A stretch of DNA of 43,133 bases from Streptomyces sp. IMTB 2501 (GTDB taxonomy: Bacteria; Actinomycetota; Actinomycetes; Streptomycetales; Streptomycetaceae), in contig NZ_MQUS01000051.1 in the NCBI RefSeq assembly GCF_001953885.1, positions 1 to 43,133 on the forward strand. Direction: 5' to 3'. The position numbers and the translations under genes were made by a program. Positions 8,082-15,343 of the stretch are shown here, in pieces. The notes below the pieces were generated by a model, which had not been told where the DNA came from, ran no database searches, and saw only the letters and a list, made by a program, of their open reading frames with translations. Positions within the stretch are counted from its first letter, which is position 1; each line of letters starts with the position of its first letter.

Positions 8082-8725
8082 TCCGCGCCATGATCGTCGA
8101 CGACGCCCTCGTCCGCCCGGGCCTGGCCGACCTCCTCGAAGGCGACCCGGGCATCGACGTGGTCGCCCAGGCCACAGACGGCCTCCACGCCGTCGAGCAG
8201 GCCACCGCACACCGCATCGACGTCGCACTCGTGGACGTTCGCATGCCCCGCATGGACGGCATCACCGCCACCACCCGGCTACGGGCCCTTCCCCACCCGC
8301 CGAAGGTCATCACCCTGACCACCTTCGACCTCGACGAATACGTCTACAACGCCCTCGCCGCCGGAGCCGACGGCTTCCTCCTCAAAGACACCGACCCCGC
8401 CGAAATCCTGCGCGCCGTGCACCTCGTGGCCGCCGGCTCCGCCATGCTCCACCCCACCGCAGCCCGCCGGCTCATTGACCGCTACCACGCGACCACGCAG
8501 CCCGAGGCCACCGCGGCCCAAGCCCGTCTGGACCAGCTCACCCCACGCGAACACGACGTGCTCGCCCTCCTCGCCCGCGGCGATAGCAACGCCGACATCG
8601 CCGCTCACCTCGCCATGTGCGAAAGCACCGTCAAGGCCCACGTCAGCCGCATCCTGGCCGCACTCGACGTCACCAACCGCGTCCAGGCCCCTCTCCTGGC
8701 CCGCGACGCTGGACTCACCAGCTGA
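8078..8725 (+). CDS. NarL/LuxR-family response regulator (orphaned)
   Basis: The 215-residue protein is an intact two-component transcription factor. The receiver domain (about 1-120) has the acidic pair Asp8/Asp9, phospho-acceptor Asp53 in LVDVRMPRMDG, the switch residue in ITLTTFD and the conserved Lys in GFLLKD. A short linker leads to a LuxR-type helix-turn-helix (about 150-212: LTPREHDVLALLARGDSN, then ESTVKAHVSRILAALD). The start overlaps the stop of the kinase remnant (ATGA), so both once formed one operon. With its kinase destroyed, it may be inactive, respond to another kinase or small phosphodonors, or be on the way to decay. Targets cannot be inferred from the neighbours. Confidence 0.92.
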   Translation: MIRAMIVDDALVRPGLADLLEGDPGIDVVAQATDGLHAVEQATAHRIDVALVDVRMPRMDGITATTRLRALPHPPKVITLTTFDLDEYVYNALAAGADGFLLKDTDPAEILRAVHLVAAGSAMLHPTAARRLIDRYHATTQPEATAAQARLDQLTPREHDVLALLARGDSNADIAAHLAMCESTVKAHVSRILAALDVTNRVQAPLLARDAGLTS

Positions 8726-9204
8726 GCAGACGATCCGCCCGCCGGCCGATCGTGTCACCGACACCATCGGCGACCCCGAACCCGTCGGCCCGCCGGTCTT
8801 CTCTCGGGCTAACGCGACGCTGCGATCATGGGTCCCCGCCGATCAGCCGGCGTCACCATCAGGCTTGCCAGCAGCCGTTTCCGTGAGAGCCTGCGGCGCC
8901 ACGGCGGCAACCGGCTGACGGTCCGTCGAATCTTCCGGCGGGCTGTTTCAGCCATGCCGCAACGGGGGTGAACCCTCACTCAGGGGATTCAGCCACGTTT
9001 ACGTAAGGGCCCCTCAGTCAGTGGGGCCTGCAACAGACCCCCACTCGCCCAGGGAAGTGGCGTGGGTGAGGGCCTGTGTTCGGCGGTAGGGATCTCAGTG
9101 CGGGTGGTCTCCGACAGCGGTCGACGCTGCCCGGGAGGTGGAGCGGCTGGGCAGGATCGCAAGGAACCTGCCAGCTTCCCGACCCGCACGGGCTGGGCCA
9201 CGAG
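8726..9204. other. Intergenic, no clear gene
   Basis: No domain-bearing frame was found. A short GC hairpin near 9007-9030 (GGCCCC and GGGGCC arms, 9-nt loop) is the only local structure noted. A short plus-strand frame at 9138-9230 (VDAAREVERLGRIARN) has coding-like composition and may be a displaced start of the fragment that follows. Confidence 0.35.
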
Positions 9205-9420
9205 CTCCTGGGCACCGGGGACGGTCTCGTGTTCGACGGCATCTCGCAGTGGTGGCTCGACGACATCGCCGAGGGGGGCGACAACCACACCACCGACCTG
9301 GAGAAGGCCGCCCTGTCGGATCTGCTGGAGAGCTTCGTACGACAGATCCGCAAGCTGGCTCGGGAACGAAATCAGGCCGCAACGGCGGCGGACGAGGCCC
9401 GTCAAGCCCTCGCCAGGCCA
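9205..9420 (+). pseudogene. Unidentified coding fragment
   Basis: This plus-strand frame has nearly all third positions G or C, the sign of a real coding register. It reads GDGLVFDGISQWWLDDIAEG, then an acidic helical part (LEKAALSDLLESFVRQI) and a charged coiled-coil-like end (KLARERNQAATAADEARQAL). No start with a ribosome site is visible and after about 9420 the composition collapses to Pro/Arg. It looks like the middle of a decayed gene. I do not recognise it. Confidence 0.35.
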
Positions 9421-9614
9421 CCGATCATCCTCTGCCCGCTGCCGACGATCCCACGGCGGCGCCCAGGGTGCCGAACAGGGACCCCGTAGGTGCTCGCGCC
9501 GCCGCGCGAGGAGGCCGGCTCCCGCACTGATGCCCGGCCTCATTCCGCCAGCGCGCGAAGCACATTTCGTCGGTGAGCCAAAACCGCCTGCGGGGCCAAG
9601 ACGTCGAGGTGAGC

Positions 9615-10319
9615 TCAGTCGAGGACGTGTCGCAGATAGGACTGTGGGTCGGTGAGATAACGGCGCCAGTGATCGACGAGGGCAAGGTCGTCCCAGGCCG
9701 CCCGGCGCAGACCGTGCTCGCCGATCTCGATGATGTCTGCCCCGGGCAGCGCCGTCAGGAGCGGAGAGTGGGTGGCACAGATGACCTGGCCCCCCTTCTT
9801 GCCCAGCTGGTCGAGATGCCCCAGCAGTTCCAGGCATGAGGCGAACGAGAGCGCCGCCTCCGGCTCGTCCATCACGTACAGCCCCGGCTGGATGAACTGG
9901 CCTCGGAAGGCCGCGAGAAAGCCCTCCCCATGGCTGAGCGAATCCGGCTCGAACCCTTCCCGGCTCAACGCGTTCAGGGCCGTCTCGGCGCGCAGGAAGA
10001 ATCCTTTGCGGGCCGACCAGCTCCTCAGCATGCGTCGCCCGTGCGGCGCCGCGTCAAAGCGGATCCGCTCGCCCAACACCGACTTGGGGCGGTCAGGGGC
10101 ATAGCGCCAGTTGTGCGAGCCGCCCCAGGAGTCCAGACCGAATCCCTCCGCAAGGGCTTCGACCAGGGTTGACTTACCCGAACCGTTCTCTCCGACGAAA
10201 AACGTCACCGGGGCGGTGAAGCGCACTCCGTCCGCCAGGAGCGCACGTACACAGGGAACAGACCACGGCCACTCCTCCTGGGATGAAGCCCCATGCACGT
10301 ACGCGCGTTCGATGATCAC
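9615..10319 (-). CDS. Single-domain AAA/ABC-type ATPase
   Basis: From the GTG at 10319 the product has 234 residues. It carries a Walker A motif GENGSGKST (43-51), a short insert with FGLDSWGGSHNWRYAP, an ABC-like signature (SHGEG, 129-133), Walker B LYVMDEPEAAL (147-157) and a switch His in CATHSP (His184). This is the compact SMC/RecF-like architecture also seen in OLD-type and AAA_21/AAA_23 ATPases. There is no TOPRIM nuclease or membrane domain. Family members are mostly uncharacterised; some form defence pairs with a second gene, but no partner is adjacent here. The downstream neighbour is a short unidentified fragment. Upstream in-frame extension exists but the family begins near IIERAYVHG. 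Cytoplasmic. Function beyond ATPase is unknown. Confidence 0.88.
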   Translation of the reverse strand: MIIERAYVHGASSQEEWPWSVPCVRALLADGVRFTAPVTFFVGENGSGKSTLVEALAEGFGLDSWGGSHNWRYAPDRPKSVLGERIRFDAAPHGRRMLRSWSARKGFFLRAETALNALSREGFEPDSLSHGEGFLAAFRGQFIQPGLYVMDEPEAALSFASCLELLGHLDQLGKKGGQVICATHSPLLTALPGADIIEIGEHGLRRAAWDDLALVDHWRRYLTDPQSYLRHVLD

Positions 10320-11137
10320 GGGGCGAGTGTCGCACAGGACTGTTGACGCACGAGTCAGCCCAGCCCTCGGCCGCCGCAGCCTGGGTTTGTTATCAGGCCT
10401 CAGAAGACAGCGACGCGCGGCTGGCTGCCCCCACCGGCATTCCGTCACTGCTCGCACCGCATTTCGTCTGTAGCCCGCCGTGAGCCCCGGTGGCGAGATC
10501 TTCTCCGGTGGGCGCATCCCCCGGCTACGGCTGTGGGCGGAGGAACACTGGCGGCTCGCCTGCTGGACCACGACCGACGACGGGCAGGCCACCGAACGCA
10601 TGCCCGTCCCCGCTGACCTCTGTACAGCGCGCCTGCGCCCGTGCCGAGGCCCGCAGCCGGCGGGCGGCAGGCGGCAGGCGGCAGGCGGCAGGCGGCCCAG
10701 CCGGACCTCCTGCCCGGTCGGCTTCGCCGACGCCGACAGCGGTGATCACCCAGCCGTCCGCCGACGGGAGCCTGGTGGCCCCCGTACCATCCGAGCCGCC
10801 GGCGCCTGGCCGCCGACAGAGACCGCCCCGGCGCCCGGCACCAGCAACACCGACCCCCGTAGACCGCCCCGCCCGGCGTGGACCAGGTCTCCCATGCGCA
10901 GCCGGCCGCAAACATTCCTCCCAGGCCTGAGCACCCGTCAACCGCCCCTCCGGCAGGCGGCACGCCTCGGTCCGTACGGCCGCTGCCACCCTCCCGCCGC
11001 CCGAGCCGAACGAAGGCGGGCGGCGGTGGGCGCTGCGACGGTGGCTGAAGCGCGTACGACGGCCGTAAGCCTCGACCTGATGGGAGTTGTTGAGAAAATC
11101 ACCAGGTGCGCGCTTCGTCACCCAGACAGTCGCGCGA
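10320..11137. other. Gene-poor stretch with heptamer repeat
   Basis: About 800 bp with several open frames, all Arg/Pro/Ala-rich and without motifs. One plus-strand frame from 10480 begins plausibly (FSGGRIPRLRLWAEEHWRLA) but degenerates at the heptamer repeat at 10664. I can support no gene. Confidence 0.4.
10664..10691. repeat. Four tandem copies of GCGGCAG
   Basis: The 7-bp unit GCGGCAG occurs four times head to tail without mismatch. A unit not divisible by three would shift any reading frame through it on slippage, which fits its non-coding context. Confidence 0.9.
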
Positions 11138-11680
11138 TCAACCAGAGGTTCCTGTGCGGGCGATCCGGTACAGCACACACCGGCGAAGCGGCCCCTCGGG
11201 CACGCTGGGGTCCTCGAAATCGTCGGCCGGATCCCGGGTCATGCCGATCCTGCGCATCACGGCCTGGGAGCGAAGGTTGTTGACGGTCGTGGACGCGACC
11301 ACTTCCGTCAGGCCGAGGGTCCCGAAGCCGAAAGCCAGGCAGGCCAGGGCGGCCTCGGTGGCGTAACCGTGGCCCCATGCCGAACGCCTCAACCGCCATC
11401 CGATATCCACCCCCGCGAACGGCATGTCCTCGCCCACCTCGTCCAAGCCGGCACGGCCGATGAACTCACCTGTCTCCCGCTCTTCGAGCGCCCACCATCC
11501 AAAGCCTCGCTCGTCGAATTCGGCTTGCATGAGTGCCACCGCGGCATCGCTTCGCTCCCGCGTGAGCAGTTCCCCCAGGTGCTCCCGGACTTCGGGATCG
11601 GCGTTCATGGCCGCCCACGGTTCGAGGTCGGATTCCCGCCACCGGCGCAGCAGAAGACGATCGGTTCGCAGCTCTGGCAT
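11138..11680 (-). CDS. GNAT acetyltransferase (RimJ/RimL type)
   Basis: The 180-residue protein has the RimJ/RimL-like GNAT layout. It begins with the typical LRTDRLLLRRWRESDLEPWA, has a central strand region GWWALEERETGEFIGRAGL, the acetyl-CoA pyrophosphate-binding motif RRSAWGHGYATEAALA (about 102-117) and a final VNNLRSQAVMRRIGM (about 133-147). It should transfer an acetyl group from acetyl-CoA to an amine: a protein N-terminus, amino acid, polyamine or drug. The substrate cannot be read from sequence. It is monocistronic; the nearest downstream gene lies 800 bp away and upstream is an ISL3 transposase fragment. The ATG at 11680 starts exactly where the family does, though its ribosome site is weak. 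Confidence 0.9.
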   Translation of the reverse strand: MPELRTDRLLLRRWRESDLEPWAAMNADPEVREHLGELLTRERSDAAVALMQAEFDERGFGWWALEERETGEFIGRAGLDEVGEDMPFAGVDIGWRLRRSAWGHGYATEAALACLAFGFGTLGLTEVVASTTVNNLRSQAVMRRIGMTRDPADDFEDPSVPEGPLRRCVLYRIARTGTSG

Positions 11681-11769
11681 GCCACCCAGCCAACCCGAAC
11701 CAGATCAGGTTGTCGATCGGTTATGCCGAGCCCTGCGGTGCCTGCCCATGCCGTGCCCGCCGCGCGGAT

Positions 11770-11960
11770 CCTCACGGCCCACACGCCCCTGTGGGGCAGC
11801 ATCCTGGTCGACGTCGAGACTCACCAGCTCATCGACGTCCTGCCCGACCGGACCTCCGAAACACTGGCCTCGTGGCTGCGCGAGCTGCCGGTGTCCAGGT
11901 CGTGTGCCGGGTCCCTGACGGTGGGAACCGACGGGCGCTTGACGCTTGTCCCTTGCTCTT
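11770..11960 (+). pseudogene. ISL3-family transposase fragment (catalytic core)
   Basis: A plus-strand frame reads HTPLWGSILVDVETHQLIDV followed by LPDRTSETLASWLRELP, the block around the first catalytic Asp of ISL3 transposases. After a frameshift near 11893 the next block, GVQVVCRVPDGG, aligns with the family motif VVCRDRAGxYA. Neither the N-terminal zinc domain nor the C-terminal part is present, so it is an internal fragment of a dead element. Confidence 0.7.
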
Positions 11961-12117
11961 GCCCGAGGTGGTGATGAGCTCGCGCCCGCACCCGCCACGC
12001 GCTGCTGCAGCGGAAGGGAGGTGCGCCCCTTCGAACTGCCGGGGCGGGGCGGCGCGACGTGGTCGTTCTCGTGGCCTGGAGCGGTTGCGCGAGGCCGGGT
12101 GAGCGGCCTGGCGGAGC

Positions 12118-13575
12118 TCAGTCGCGGGGCAGGAGAAGGCGGGAAAGGGTGGCGGTGGCGAGCAGGAGGGTGGCGACGGCGAGGAGGCCTAGGCGCATGC
12201 CCGGGAGGGAGAAGCCGCCGCCGGGGCCGGAGAGCAGGCTGCCGAAGAGGGCGACGGCGAGCGCACCGCCGGTCTGGCGCAGGGAGTTGAGCAGCCCTGA
12301 CGCGGTCCCCGCGCGCTCCCCAGGGACGGCGTCGATCAGCAGCGCGGTCAGCGCGGGTACCGCGAGTGCCCCGCCGATGCTCAGTGGCAGCAGCAGGAGC
12401 AGCACCAGCCACACCGGGGTGTGTGCGGCCAGCGGCAGCATGGCCAGCATGGCCGCGGTGAAGACCAGCTGCCCGGCGACGATCACCGGCCGTCGTCCGA
12501 TCCACTCCACCAGGCGCGGCGAGACAAGGTTGCTCGCCGTCACCACCACCGACATGGGGACGAACATCAGGCCCGCCGTTATCCCCGACAACCCGCGCAG
12601 TTGCTGGTAGTACAGCCCGAGGAGGAAGATCCCGCCGTAGAAGGCGGCGTTGACGGCGAATCCGACCGCAAGCGGGACGGATACCTGGCGATTCGTCAGC
12701 ATGGCCAGCGGGACCATGGGTTGGCGGTGCCGCGACTCCACCACTCGGAAGGCGAACCCGGAGGCGACAGCGAGCACGGCGGCGATCACCACGGGGAGAC
12801 TCGTCCAGCCCAGGTGGCCGCCTTCGATCACCGCGAAGGTCAGCCCGGCCAGGGCCAGTACGGCGGTGACCTGGCCGGCGCCGTCGAGTGCGGCGGGCCG
12901 GCGCGGGGAGTGTGGCACGCGGACCAGCAGGCCGAGGATCACCACGCCCACCGGGAGGTTGAGCAGGAAGACCGCCCGCCAACTGGCGGACTCGGTGAGC
13001 AGCCCGCCCAGCACCGGTCCCGCGGCCATCGCCACCGAGCCGCCGACCGTCCACAGCGCGATGGCGCGGGCACGCTCCCGGGCGTCCTCGTAGGCCTGCC
13101 GGATCAGAGCCAGTGAGGCCGGCATCACGACCGCGGCGGCGCCGCCCTGCGCCACGCGAGCGGCGACCAGCACGCCGATACCGGGCGCGAGCGCGCATCC
13201 GAGGGAGGCAAGGGTGAACAGGGCCACGCCCCAGGCGTAGGCGCGGCGGGCGCCTGCGCGGTCGGCGATGGCGCCGGCGGAGAGCATCAAGGCCGCGAAC
13301 ATCAAGGTGTACGCGTCGACGACCCACTGCAGCCCGGCCATACCGCCGTTGAGGGAGTTCCGGATCGCCGGCAGGGCGATGTTCACGGCCGACACATCGA
13401 TGGTGATCACTGTGAACCCGAGGAGCGAAGCGACCAGTGCGACGGGGGTGCGGGTGGGTGGCGCGGCTGGTCGGGCCCGGTCCGGCTGTCGTCGCGGGGA
13501 CCCGGGCGCCGACATCTCGGGGTCGCGCCCGTGGGCGGGAGCAGTGGACGATGACGGAGAAGGGATGCCCGGCAT
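12118..13575 (-). CDS. DHA2-type MFS drug exporter
   Basis: The 485-residue protein is a major facilitator with about 14 predicted membrane helices, as in the EmrB/QacA (DHA2) proton antiporters. After a Ser/Pro/Arg-rich cytoplasmic start (1-42), TM1 contains FTVITIDVSAVNIALPAI with the conserved acidic residue. Motif A follows as GAIADRAGARRAYA, and motif C is seen as AAGPVLGGLL in TM5. The family exports hydrophobic or cationic drugs and antibiotics. The ATG at 13575 has an excellent AGGAGGT ribosome site 6 nt upstream, which fixes the start. It is transcribed divergently from an MmyB-type regulator about 250 bp away that could control it. No truncation or frameshift is visible. Confidence 0.92.
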   Translation of the reverse strand: MPGIPSPSSSTAPAHGRDPEMSAPGSPRRQPDRARPAAPPTRTPVALVASLLGFTVITIDVSAVNIALPAIRNSLNGGMAGLQWVVDAYTLMFAALMLSAGAIADRAGARRAYAWGVALFTLASLGCALAPGIGVLVAARVAQGGAAAVVMPASLALIRQAYEDARERARAIALWTVGGSVAMAAGPVLGGLLTESASWRAVFLLNLPVGVVILGLLVRVPHSPRRPAALDGAGQVTAVLALAGLTFAVIEGGHLGWTSLPVVIAAVLAVASGFAFRVVESRHRQPMVPLAMLTNRQVSVPLAVGFAVNAAFYGGIFLLGLYYQQLRGLSGITAGLMFVPMSVVVTASNLVSPRLVEWIGRRPVIVAGQLVFTAAMLAMLPLAAHTPVWLVLLLLLPLSIGGALAVPALTALLIDAVPGERAGTASGLLNSLRQTGGALAVALFGSLLSGPGGGFSLPGMRLGLLAVATLLLATATLSRLLLPRD

Positions 13576-13828
13576 CAGTGACCTCCTGGACAAGGCAAGG
13601 CATGGGTGACGGTGTTCATCAGGGACAATCGGGCGGGCGGCCGCAGTCCGTCGGGGCCGCGGACCGGTGTCTCGCACCCCCTGGGCCCCGGCGACCGGGC
13701 CGCCCGCTCCGGGATCAACTCTCCGCCCTCTCGTGACCGCCCGGCAGACCGCGCTGTACCCGGGGTGCGGCGTTCCAGGCCCTGACACGGCCCCCCACGG
13801 CTTCCGCTTGCCTGCCACAATGGGACGA

Positions 13829-14767
13829 ATGGCAGCAGCAACGGACGTGCGGGGCACCGAACTCGGCAGATATCTCAAAGCCCGGAGGGCACAGGTGCGC
13901 CCAGAGGACGTCGGCCTCCCGGCCGGCGCGGGCCTGCGCCGCACTCCCGGACTGCGCCGGGAGGAGCTGGCCGCGCTGGCCGGGGTGAGTGTCGACTACT
14001 ACATCCGCCTGGAGCGCGGCCGGGAGACCAACCCCTCGCCCGCCGTCGTGGACGCCCTCGGCCGCGCCCTGCGGCTACGCGGCGACGCTTATGAACGCCT
14101 GCACGAACTCGCGGAGCTGGCCTCCGGCCGGATCTCCGAGCTGCCGTCCTGCGCGGACCACACCGTCCGCGACTCGATCCTGCGGATGCTGGAGTCCCTA
14201 CGCCCGCTACCTGCCTATGTGGTGAGCCGATACAACCGCGTACTCGCCGCGAACCCACCAGGCCGACGGCTGCTGCCCGGACTCTGGGACTGGCCGGAGC
14301 ACCAGCGCAATGTGACCCGCTATCTCTTTCTCCACCCGGTCGGGCGGACGATCTATGAGCCGTGGGAGGACGCGGTCGCGCTTTCGGTGGCTCATCTGCG
14401 GGCAGTCGCCGGCGCCGACCCGGACGACCCTGAGCTGACCACGCTCGTCGGCGAACTGGTACTGAAATCACCGCAGTTCGCACGGCTCTGGGAGCGGTAC
14501 GACGTCTGCGAGCGCGGCGGCGGGCAGAAGTCCTTCCTGCATCCGAAGGCCGGACCGATGACCCTGACCTACGAGATCATGCAACTGGCCCGGACAGGTG
14601 GCCAGCGGATGGTGGTCTACCAGGCACCCCCCGACACCCCGGACGAGCAAGCCATGCTCCGTCTGGAGTCTGCCGACACCCCACCGGAGTCGACACCCGC
14701 GGGCCACCCGAACCCGGCCCCGGAGCCCCGCCCCACCCGGTCACCGTCCCCAGCCCCCGCAACCTGA
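13829..14767 (+). CDS. XRE-family regulator with MmyB-like ligand domain
   Basis: From the ATG at 13829 (312 residues; an in-frame ATG at 13820 is the alternative). The N-terminal third is an XRE-type helix-turn-helix: LGRYLKARRAQVRPEDVGLP, then RTPGLRREELAALAGVS and DYYIRLERGRETNPSPAVVD. The middle and C-terminal parts match the MmyB-like ligand-binding domain, with the hallmark VVSRYNRVLAANPPGR and NVTRYLFLHPVGR. A Pro-rich disordered tail (about 268-312) is unusually long. Members of this family usually repress or activate a divergent transporter or short-chain dehydrogenase gene in response to a small molecule. The divergent DHA2 exporter is the obvious candidate target. GGGAC just before the second ATG is a weak ribosome site. 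Confidence 0.9.
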   Translation: MAAATDVRGTELGRYLKARRAQVRPEDVGLPAGAGLRRTPGLRREELAALAGVSVDYYIRLERGRETNPSPAVVDALGRALRLRGDAYERLHELAELASGRISELPSCADHTVRDSILRMLESLRPLPAYVVSRYNRVLAANPPGRRLLPGLWDWPEHQRNVTRYLFLHPVGRTIYEPWEDAVALSVAHLRAVAGADPDDPELTTLVGELVLKSPQFARLWERYDVCERGGGQKSFLHPKAGPMTLTYEIMQLARTGGQRMVVYQAPPDTPDEQAMLRLESADTPPESTPAGHPNPAPEPRPTRSPSPAPAT

Positions 14768-14858
14768 CCCTGCGCCACCATCCCCACGCCTCTGACCATC
14801 AGCGGCTCCTGTGACGCACTCCGCGATCGTGGCGGGCACCGAGTTCCAGCACGGCGCC

Positions 14859-15335
14859 TCAGTACTTCTTCGCGCCGGCCATGATCGCCTCCCGGATACG
14901 GTGGTACGTGCCGCACCGGCAGACGTTGCGGATCTCGTCGAGGTCGGCCTCGGTGATCTCCCGGCCCTCCTCGCGGGCCTGGCGGACCTTGGCCACGGCG
15001 GTCATGATCTGGCCGGGCTGGCAGTAGCCGCACTGCGCCACATCGTGCTCCAGCCAGGCCTCCTGCATGGGGTGAAGATCCTTGCCGACGGTGGCGGGCA
15101 GGCCCTCGATGGTGGTGACCTCGTCGTCCGGTCCGACCGCGCCGACCGGCACCGAACACGGGTTGAACGCCTTGCCGTTGATGTGGCTGGTGCAGGCCTG
15201 GCAGACGCCCAGCCCGCAGCCGTACTTCGGTCCGGTGACCCCGAGGACGTCTCTGAGCACCCACAACAGCCGCACGTCGTCCTCGATGTCGACGGTCACC
15301 CGCTTGCCGTTGAGGATGAAGGTGTGTTCGGGCAC
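14859..15335 (-). CDS. [2Fe-2S] small subunit of molybdenum hydroxylase (IorA-type)
   Basis: This 158-residue subunit transfers electrons in a xanthine-dehydrogenase-family enzyme. The plant-ferredoxin-like N-terminal domain binds one cluster through Cys40, Cys45, Cys48 and Cys60 (YGCGLGVCQACTSHINGK). The helical C-terminal domain binds the second through Cys102, Cys105, Cys139 and Cys141 (CGYCQPGQIM and CRCGTYHRI). It lies 8 nt downstream of the large-subunit gene in the same direction, so they form an operon. The GTG start has an AGGAG ribosome site. It has no signal peptide, as usual: it is expected to leave the cytoplasm folded, together with the Tat-targeted large subunit. Closest in type to isoquinoline 1-oxidoreductase and aldehyde dehydrogenases lacking an FAD subunit. 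Confidence 0.93.
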   Translation of the reverse strand: MPEHTFILNGKRVTVDIEDDVRLLWVLRDVLGVTGPKYGCGLGVCQACTSHINGKAFNPCSVPVGAVGPDDEVTTIEGLPATVGKDLHPMQEAWLEHDVAQCGYCQPGQIMTAVAKVRQAREEGREITEADLDEIRNVCRCGTYHRIREAIMAGAKKY

Positions 15336-15343
15336 GGCAACTC

